A stretch of 9,638 nt of DNA from Sphingomonadales bacterium UBA1936. Lineage in GTDB: Bacteria; Pseudomonadota; Alphaproteobacteria; Sphingomonadales; Sphingomonadaceae. Numbering within the stretch: the first letter of the stretch is position 1; the number at the start of each line of letters is the position of its first letter. The DNA lies in NCBI GenBank assembly GCA_002336985.1, contig DDFE01000195.1, forward strand, positions 976 to 10,613, given 5' to 3'. Position numbers and translations under genes: made by a program. Shown here one piece after another: positions 5,522 to 9,638 of this stretch. Under the pieces are notes generated by a model. It ran no database searches and was not told the origin of the DNA. It saw only the letters and a program-made list of their open reading frames with translations.

Positions 5522-5949
5522 GCGGCCACGAGTTCCTCGGCGGTCGCGCTCGCAAGGCTGGTGCCGTCGAGGATCCGCGCCGTTTCGTCGCGCACGCGCA
5601 TCATCGCGTGACGAATTTCGCATGCGGCCTCATCGCGGCAGTCCTTGCACCGGCGATAGGCGGTCCGGCTGACGCAGGGGACCAGCGCGAGCGGTCCTTC
5701 GATCGTGCGGATGACGTCGCCGAACGAAATCAGGTGTGCAGGACGCGCAAGGTGAAATCCGCCGGCCTTGCCCCGCGTCGATACGACAAAGCCCGCCTGG
5801 CGCAGTTCGCCCAGGATGATTTCCAGGAACTTTCGTGGAATCTGCGCATCGGTCGCGATCCGGCTCATCGGGACCGGCGGCGCTTCGGCCTTCTCACGCG
5901 CCAGGATAAGCATGGCGCGAAGGGCATAGCGGGACCGTTGCGTGAGCAT
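5518..5949 (-). CDS. Rrf2-family transcriptional regulator with Fe-S-type cysteines
   Basis: The 143-residue protein is a winged-helix regulator of the Rrf2 family (relatives of IscR, NsrR and CymR). It opens with the typical MLTQRSRYALRAMLILA helix. The recognition region IPRKFLEIILGELRQAGFVVSTRGKAGGFHLARP occupies about 37-70, followed by the dimerisation helix. The segment at 91-113 has four cysteines, C92, C101, C104 and C110, in the place where IscR and NsrR ligate an iron-sulfur cluster, so a redox or NO sensor is likely. The frame is open to 6009, but the ATG at 5949 matches the family N terminus; its ribosome binding site is weak. No target operon adjoins it: upstream is the divergent ssrA gene. 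Its stop (5518-5520) lies within the right terminal repeat of the 272-bp element. The signal it senses is not evident. Confidence 0.88.
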   Translation of the reverse strand: MLTQRSRYALRAMLILAREKAEAPPVPMSRIATDAQIPRKFLEIILGELRQAGFVVSTRGKAGGFHLARPAHLISFGDVIRTIEGPLALVPCVSRTAYRRCKDCRDEAACEIRHAMMRVRDETARILDGTSLASATAEELVAA

Positions 5950-6031
5950 TATTTGCCCATAACGCCTAACACCTGAACGGCAAGTTATCGCGCCCGGAAA
6001 GCCGGTCACTTTTCATTCAGCGATCAATCCC

Positions 6032-6037
6032 TATATT
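6032..6037 (+). promoter_or_regulatory. Candidate -10 box of ssrA
   Basis: TATATT stands about 7 bases upstream of the expected 5' end of the tmRNA precursor. A matching -35 box is not clear, so this is tentative. Confidence 0.4.
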
Positions 6038-6043
6038 CAGCGG

Positions 6044-6384
6044 TGCCGGATTCGTCCGGAGATGGCGATGAATGATGCCGCGCAATAAGCGCAGCGGACC
6101 CGGGGGCGGTACCCGGCGGCTCCACCAGAAGGCCCGTTTCGTGCGGGGTTCCTGACGGGGCCGAACTAGGATCGACGTGTGTTAAATTCGGTGTTTTTGC
6201 CCGGCCTGAATAAGCCGTTAAAGCGTTCAAAACGACAAATGCCAACGATAACGAGGCATTCGCGATTGCTGCCTAACAAGACCTTAACGGGTTGAGTTAG
6301 AAGGCTTTAGCGCGGCTGGGCCGAGCCGGGCAACAGAATCGGATTCCAGCGGTACGGGGAGCACCGGGCAACAGAAGCTCCCTA
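6044..6384 (+). ncRNA. ssrA: tmRNA, circularly permuted two-piece alphaproteobacterial form
   Basis: tmRNA rescues stalled ribosomes by adding a degradation tag. The acceptor piece comes first and ends in an encoded CCA (6125-6127). Its T stem is CCGGG (6100-6104) with CCCGG (6112-6116) around the non-canonical loop GGCGGTA. It runs directly into the acceptor strand CGGCTCC (6117-6123), which pairs with GGGGCCG (6157-6163), the 5' end of the downstream coding piece; the 29 bases between would be removed in maturation. The coding piece continues with the D-loop-like GGATCGACG, then a reading frame GCC...TAA (6241-6276) encoding the tag ANDNEAFAIAA. Two H-type pseudoknots follow: GGCT/AGCC around 6314-6342, and CGGT/ACCG (6350-6366) with GGGAGC/GCTCCC (6357-6382). 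Both contain CCGGGCAACAGAA. The outer ends are approximate; a UUCG-capped hairpin (6046-6059) lies near the 5' end. Confidence 0.93.
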
Positions 6385-6385
6385 C

Positions 6386-7075
6386 TTACCCTTTCGGCGG
6401 AACTATCGGCGCGGCAGGCGGCACGACCGGCGCGTCCGGTATCTTGATCCGCCGTACGCTGACGACTTTCAGCTCCTTGGCCAGAAACTGGCCCTTCATG
6501 AACCCCTCGCCCTTCACCGGGTCGAGCGGCAGGTCATAAATCTTCTTCACGACATCCATGCCCTCGACCACATGGCCGAAAGCCGCATAGCCCGCCGGAT
6601 CGTTCGGGTTCGTGCCCGCGTCCAGCCCCGGCATGTCGGCGATCAGGATCGAAAAGTCCGCAGTCGCGGTGCCGGGCGCCAGCCGCGCCATCGAAATCGT
6701 GCCCGCCTTGTGCAGGATGCCCGTCTGGCTGGTCGGTTCGTGCGCGACGGGTTTCAGCACCCTTTTCGGGTCGCCGCGGGCGCCCGCCTGGATCAGCCCA
6801 TTGGGTTGCGGCCCCCATGCCAGGCGCATAACCCGGTAGAACACGATGCCGTCGAACCGCTTCTGATCGACATAGCGCACGAAATTTTCGACCGTCAGCG
6901 GTGCGTTCTTATGGTCGAGATCGAGCACGATCGTGCCGGCTTCCGTGGTCAGCGCGACCCGCACGACATCGGGAAGCGGTACGGGGGCGACCGCCACCGG
7001 CCGTTTGGGCGCAGCGCCCATTGCGGGCGAAAGTGCGAGTGCCGACAGTGCGGCAAGCAGGAGTCGTTTCGTCAT
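6386..7075 (-). CDS. Periplasmic cyclophilin-type peptidyl-prolyl cis-trans isomerase
   Basis: The 229-residue protein should assist folding of exported proteins by isomerising prolyl bonds. A signal peptide (MTKRLLLAALSALALSPAMG-AAP) precedes a proline-rich linker. The cyclophilin domain spans about 36-210: the strand VRVALTTEAGTIVLDLDHKNAPLTVENFVRYVD, FYRV (79-82, with the catalytic arginine R81), GTISMAR (125-131), ATADFSI (137-143) and AFGHVVEGMDVV (165-176). There is an insertion after FYRV, and the usual HR is YR. The tail (213-229) is rich in proline and valine. The frame is open to 7198, but the ATG at 7075 gives the signal peptide at the proper place, with a modest AGGCGG site. Its TAA at 6386-6388 almost touches the 3' end of ssrA, which converges on it. 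It is divergent from the small lipoprotein gene. Confidence 0.92.
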   Translation of the reverse strand: MTKRLLLAALSALALSPAMGAAPKRPVAVAPVPLPDVVRVALTTEAGTIVLDLDHKNAPLTVENFVRYVDQKRFDGIVFYRVMRLAWGPQPNGLIQAGARGDPKRVLKPVAHEPTSQTGILHKAGTISMARLAPGTATADFSILIADMPGLDAGTNPNDPAGYAAFGHVVEGMDVVKKIYDLPLDPVKGEGFMKGQFLAKELKVVSVRRIKIPDAPVVPPAAPIVPPKG

Positions 7076-7109
7076 GCCCGCCTTATGCCGCACGACGGGA
7101 CGACAACAA

Positions 7110-7129
7110 AATTGCCATGAAATTGCCAT
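7110..7129. repeat. Tandem 9-bp direct repeat in a divergent promoter region
   Basis: AATTGCCAT occurs at 7110-7118 and again at 7121-7129, an 11-bp period or about one helical turn. It lies in the 148-bp gap between the divergent prolyl isomerase and lipoprotein genes. It could be a binding site for a dimeric regulator, but there is no direct support; the rest of the gap shows no clear promoter. Confidence 0.4.
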
Positions 7130-7223
7130 TAAATCATTGCGGGCATGGAACCGAACCGATGTTCGCGGATTGACGGAGCCGCTGGGGTACGCCGACATGG
7201 CGCCTCGACAGGGAGTTTATGCT

Positions 7224-7502
7224 ATGAAATCCAAGATCCTTACCTCGGTCGCGATTGCCGGTCTGATCACGCTCGGTGCGTGCAACAAGACGGAACAGGC
7301 GAATAATGTCGAAGCCGTGGCGGACAACGCCGCGGACAACCTCGACGCGATGGCCGACAACACCTCGAACGGCATGGCTGCCGACAACCTTGAGAACCAG
7401 GCTGACGCGGTTCGCGACGCCGGCGACAACAAGGCCGATGCGATCGAAAACGCCGCTTCACATGGCGCATCGAACGCCACGCTCAACGCGATGGCCAAGT
7501 AA
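7224..7502 (+). CDS. Small lipoprotein with Asn/Asp/Ala-rich repeats
   Basis: The 92-residue product has a short lipoprotein signal (MKSKILTSVAIAGLITLGAC) with lipobox L-G-A-C and acylated C20. The remaining 72 residues are low in complexity, dominated by A, N and D, with recurring ADN motifs (ADNAADNLDAMADNTSNGMAADN) and AD/AE-rich stretches (ENQADAVRDAGDNKADAIENA). The periodicity suggests a helical, possibly coiled, surface or periplasmic lipoprotein, acidic overall. The ATG at 7224 has GGGAG 8 bases upstream (7211-7215); an upstream in-frame ATG would bury the signal peptide. A strong terminator follows, so this is probably a single-gene transcript. I recognise no characterised family. 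A structural role like that of Lpp is conceivable, but the sequence does not show it. Confidence 0.87.
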   Translation: MKSKILTSVAIAGLITLGACNKTEQANNVEAVADNAADNLDAMADNTSNGMAADNLENQADAVRDAGDNKADAIENAASHGASNATLNAMAK

Positions 7503-7530
7503 GAACAATCCTGTCCCTAGGAATTGTGGA

Positions 7531-7560
7531 AGGGCCGCTCCGTCCGGAGCGGCCCTTTTT
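7531..7560 (+). terminator. Rho-independent terminator of the small lipoprotein gene
   Basis: GGGCCGCTCC (7533-7542) and GGAGCGGCCC (7547-7556) form a perfect 10-bp stem with loop GTCC, followed by a run of T; two flanking A-T pairs extend it. It starts 28 bp after the lipoprotein stop. The hairpin also lies just beyond the ligD stop at 7561, but on that strand it lacks a good T run. Confidence 0.92.
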
Positions 7561-9638
7561 CTATGCGTCGGGAAGAACCTGTTCGGCCATGCCCCACCCT
7601 GAGAGTCCGGACGACACGGCGCGGTCGTTCAGTTCGGCCGCATCGCGAATGGTGAAGCGCGCGGGGCTGTCGATATCGCGCAGCTCCTCCCACGTGACGG
7701 GTGCCGCGACCGGCATGTTGGCGCGCGCGCGGGCGGAATAGGGTACGACGGCGGTCGATCCACGCTGGTTGCGCAGCCAGTCGATGAAGATGCGGCCTTT
7801 GCGCTTTGCCTTGGCCATGGTGGCGACAAATCGCTCGGGCTCGGCCGTGGCGAGCGCCTGTGCGAAGCGGCTGGCGAAATCCTTCACCGCGGGCCATTTC
7901 GCGTCGGGCGTCAGCGGCGCGATGACGTGCACGCCCTTTCCGCCCGACAGCATCGCAAAACTGGTCAGGCCGATGTCGGCCAGGTGCCGCTTGATGTCGA
8001 ACGCGGCGGATTTCACATCCTCGAAATCGAGGCCGGTATCGGGGTCGAGATCGAAGATCAGCCGGTCGGGTTTTTCTACCGTGTCGTTCAGCGCGCCCCA
8101 GCCGTGGAACTCGATCGTGCCCATCTGTACGCACGACAGGATGCCGTCGATGCTATCGACCCACAGATAATCTTCTTTCGATCCGTCCTTTTCGCGGATC
8201 GGCACCTTGTGGACGGCGTCGCCGAAGCTGCCCGCGTCATGTTTCTGGAAGAAGCATTGCCTGGCGCGGCCCTGCGGGCAGCGGACGAGACTGACGGGCC
8301 GCCTTGCCAGAACCGGCAACATGATCGCGCCGACCGCTTCGTAATAGGCAGCAAGGTCTCCCTTTGTCGCGCCGCTGTCGGTGTCGATCACGCGGTCGGT
8401 GCTGCTGATCTTCACGTTCGACGTTTGCGGCACCGCCTTCGGCTTTTCGGCGGCAATCGCTTTCGCACCCTTGTCTTCGCGCAGCCCGATGAAACTCGCA
8501 TGCCGCACGACATTTTCGGCGGTGAACTCGGCAAAGGCGACTTCGGCAACCAGCTTCGGCTTCACCCAATGCGCCCCGCGTGCGGCTTCGCGCGGCACAT
8601 CGACGGAAGCCTTCTCGACCGCCAGCGCATCCAGCTTGTCGCGGATGGCCGCGCTCGTTTCCGCATCGAAGCCGGTGCCGACCTTGCCAGCGTAGCGCAG
8701 TTTGCCGTTCTCGTTCAGGCCCAGCAGCAACGACCGGAACCCGCGTCCCTTCGCGCTGCTCGCCGACCAGCCGGTGACGACGAATTCCTGCCGCCGCGTG
8801 CATTTGACCTTCAGCCAGTTGGTCGTGCGCTTGCCGGCATAGGGCGCGTCGGCGCGTTTCGACACGATGCCCTCGACACCCGCTGCGCACATCGCCTCGA
8901 ACAGCTTTTCACCCTGACCCACGACGTGGTCGGCGTAGCGGATGATGCCCGCATCTGGCACGATCGCACGCAGCCGCGCCTTGCGTGTGATATTGGGCAA
9001 TCCGGTCAGAGCCTCACGCCCGATCTTCAGCGCGTCGAACGCGAACATTGTCAGTCCGCGTCCTCCATCGTCCTTGATCGCCGCCTGCAGTGCGGAGAAG
9101 CTGGGCCGCCCCTCCTCGTCGAGTGCGACGATCTCGCCATCGATCAGCGCATTGTCGACATCGAGTGCCGCGGCAGCCTCGGCGATTTCCGGAAACTTGC
9201 CGCTCCAGTCGAGGCCGGTACGCGTGAACACTTTCGCGGTGCCGCCGCCGATGGCGACGATCGCGCGATAGCCGTCATATTTCATTTCGTGCAGCCAGTC
9301 GTTTCCGGTGGGCACCGTGTCGACCAGGGTCGCAAGTTGCGTGGCGTGGAATGCTGGCGGCTTCCCGTCGGCTGTCGTCGTCTTGGGTACTTTGGTGCCC
9401 GCGGCAATCGCCTCCATCGTTCGCCCGGTCGCGACACTGGTCACACAGCGTTCGACCAGATCGTCGCTGCCGCCCGCGAATTCGTCGCCGACCTTGCGCA
9501 ACAACCAGTTTTCGTTCTTCTCGCGCCCACGCGGTTTCAGGCGGATGAGCATCCATTCGCCTTTCATGCGTTCGCCGTGCAGGACGAAATGCAGATGCCC
9601 CTCGTCGAGGTCTTTGGCGCTCTTGCCCTTGATCGGTT
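7561..9638 (-). CDS. ligD: Multidomain non-homologous end-joining DNA ligase LigD, C-terminal part (5' end outside window)
   Basis: The reading frame is open to the right edge, so the gene is incomplete; the ATG at 9567 is internal. The first in-window residues (KGKSAKDLDEGHLHFVLHGERMKGEW) are the end of the 3'-phosphoesterase domain. Counting from the Met at 9567, the ATP-dependent ligase domain follows: nucleotidyl-transfer motif KYDG with K96, LIDGEIVALD at 141-150, EGIVSKR at 232-238, WLKVK at 251-255, then the OB-fold region to about 365. After a linker, the primase-polymerase domain runs from about 392 to the end, with metal-binding aspartates in FDLDPD (D506 and D508), SGGKGVHV (541-548) and FIDW (D596). 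The order phosphoesterase-ligase-polymerase is the one known from Pseudomonas LigD. It acts with Ku in double-strand break repair; no ku gene is in the window. Confidence 0.95.
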   Translation of the reverse strand, partial: PIKGKSAKDLDEGHLHFVLHGERMKGEWMLIRLKPRGREKNENWLLRKVGDEFAGGSDDLVERCVTSVATGRTMEAIAAGTKVPKTTTADGKPPAFHATQLATLVDTVPTGNDWLHEMKYDGYRAIVAIGGGTAKVFTRTGLDWSGKFPEIAEAAAALDVDNALIDGEIVALDEEGRPSFSALQAAIKDDGGRGLTMFAFDALKIGREALTGLPNITRKARLRAIVPDAGIIRYADHVVGQGEKLFEAMCAAGVEGIVSKRADAPYAGKRTTNWLKVKCTRRQEFVVTGWSASSAKGRGFRSLLLGLNENGKLRYAGKVGTGFDAETSAAIRDKLDALAVEKASVDVPREAARGAHWVKPKLVAEVAFAEFTAENVVRHASFIGLREDKGAKAIAAEKPKAVPQTSNVKISSTDRVIDTDSGATKGDLAAYYEAVGAIMLPVLARRPVSLVRCPQGRARQCFFQKHDAGSFGDAVHKVPIREKDGSKEDYLWVDSIDGILSCVQMGTIEFHGWGALNDTVEKPDRLIFDLDPDTGLDFEDVKSAAFDIKRHLADIGLTSFAMLSGGKGVHVIAPLTPDAKWPAVKDFASRFAQALATAEPERFVATMAKAKRKGRIFIDWLRNQRGSTAVVPYSARARANMPVAAPVTWEELRDIDSPARFTIRDAAELNDRAVSSGLSGWGMAEQVLPDA

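Noticed and set aside
5313..5672. Open frames within and beyond the 272-bp element
   Set aside because: They are arginine/proline-rich, cross the terminal repeat into the Rrf2 gene on the other strand and show no ribosome binding site or domain.
6024..6245. Minus-strand open frame of 73 codons
   Set aside because: It lies across the ssrA gene on the opposite strand and has no protein features.
7147..7171. GGAAC followed 16 bases later by GATT, resembling an EcfG (general stress response) promoter upstream of the small lipoprotein
   Set aside because: The -10 part does not match the expected CGTT element, so the similarity is too weak to annotate.
7217..7498. Minus-strand open frame (93 codons) antisense to the small lipoprotein
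   Set aside because: The plus strand has a lipobox, a ribosome binding site and a terminator; the antisense frame is explained by the repetitive codon use.
1..9638. CRISPR array, toxin-antitoxin pair, phage or restriction genes
   Set aside because: No regularly spaced direct repeats and no proteins of these families were seen on either strand; the repeats present are palindromic intergenic elements.

Overview
The window looks like chromosomal DNA from a GC-rich alphaproteobacterium, most likely a Sphingomonas-type member of the Sphingomonadales. Three things point there: a circularly permuted (two-piece) tmRNA gene with an ANDN-type tag; an NDUFS4-like complex I accessory subunit, a family of alphaproteobacteria and mitochondria; and palindromic repeats of a kind common between sphingomonad genes. 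Almost all genes are housekeeping or stress genes. I see no phage, integrase, CRISPR array, toxin-antitoxin pair or complete insertion sequence.

Layout, left to right. At 1-98 (-) is the N-terminal end of a small secreted protein. A monofunctional chorismate mutase (194-469, -) is divergent, across a 59-bp gap, from a long-chain polyprenyl diphosphate synthase (529-1542, +). The synthase is followed after 7 bp by the NDUFS4-like protein (1550-1831, +). A pair of inverted palindromes (1838-1979) fills the gap to the end of a four-gene minus-strand operon. Read 5' to 3', that operon is lemA lipoprotein (4690-4106), a secreted TPM-domain protein with a glycine-rich tail (about 4022-3171), a membrane TPM-domain protein (3177-2500) and a Nudix hydrolase of the ADP-ribose pyrophosphatase type (2503-1982). 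A 7+7 bp palindrome overlaps the presumed -10 box of lemA. A REP-like double hairpin separates lemA from the first TPM gene and supplies that gene's likely start codon.

mscL (4828-5253, +) and a cysteine-containing Rrf2 regulator (5518-5949, -) converge on a 272-bp element (5250-5521). Its terminal inverted repeats contain the stop codons of both genes, so it resembles a non-autonomous MITE-like insertion. Next come the permuted ssrA gene (about 6044-6384, +), which abuts the stop of a periplasmic cyclophilin-type prolyl isomerase (6386-7075, -), then a small lipoprotein (7224-7502, +) with a strong terminator, and the C-terminal two thirds of a multidomain LigD DNA ligase (7561 to the window edge, -).

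Functional links: the prenyl synthase (quinone tail) and the complex I subunit (quinone reduction) form a likely respiratory pair. LemA and TPM proteins belong to a recurrent envelope-associated gene set. I found no clearly new multigene system. The most interesting non-coding items are the 272-bp inverted-repeat element, the repeat-derived start of the TPM gene and the lemA operator-like palindrome.
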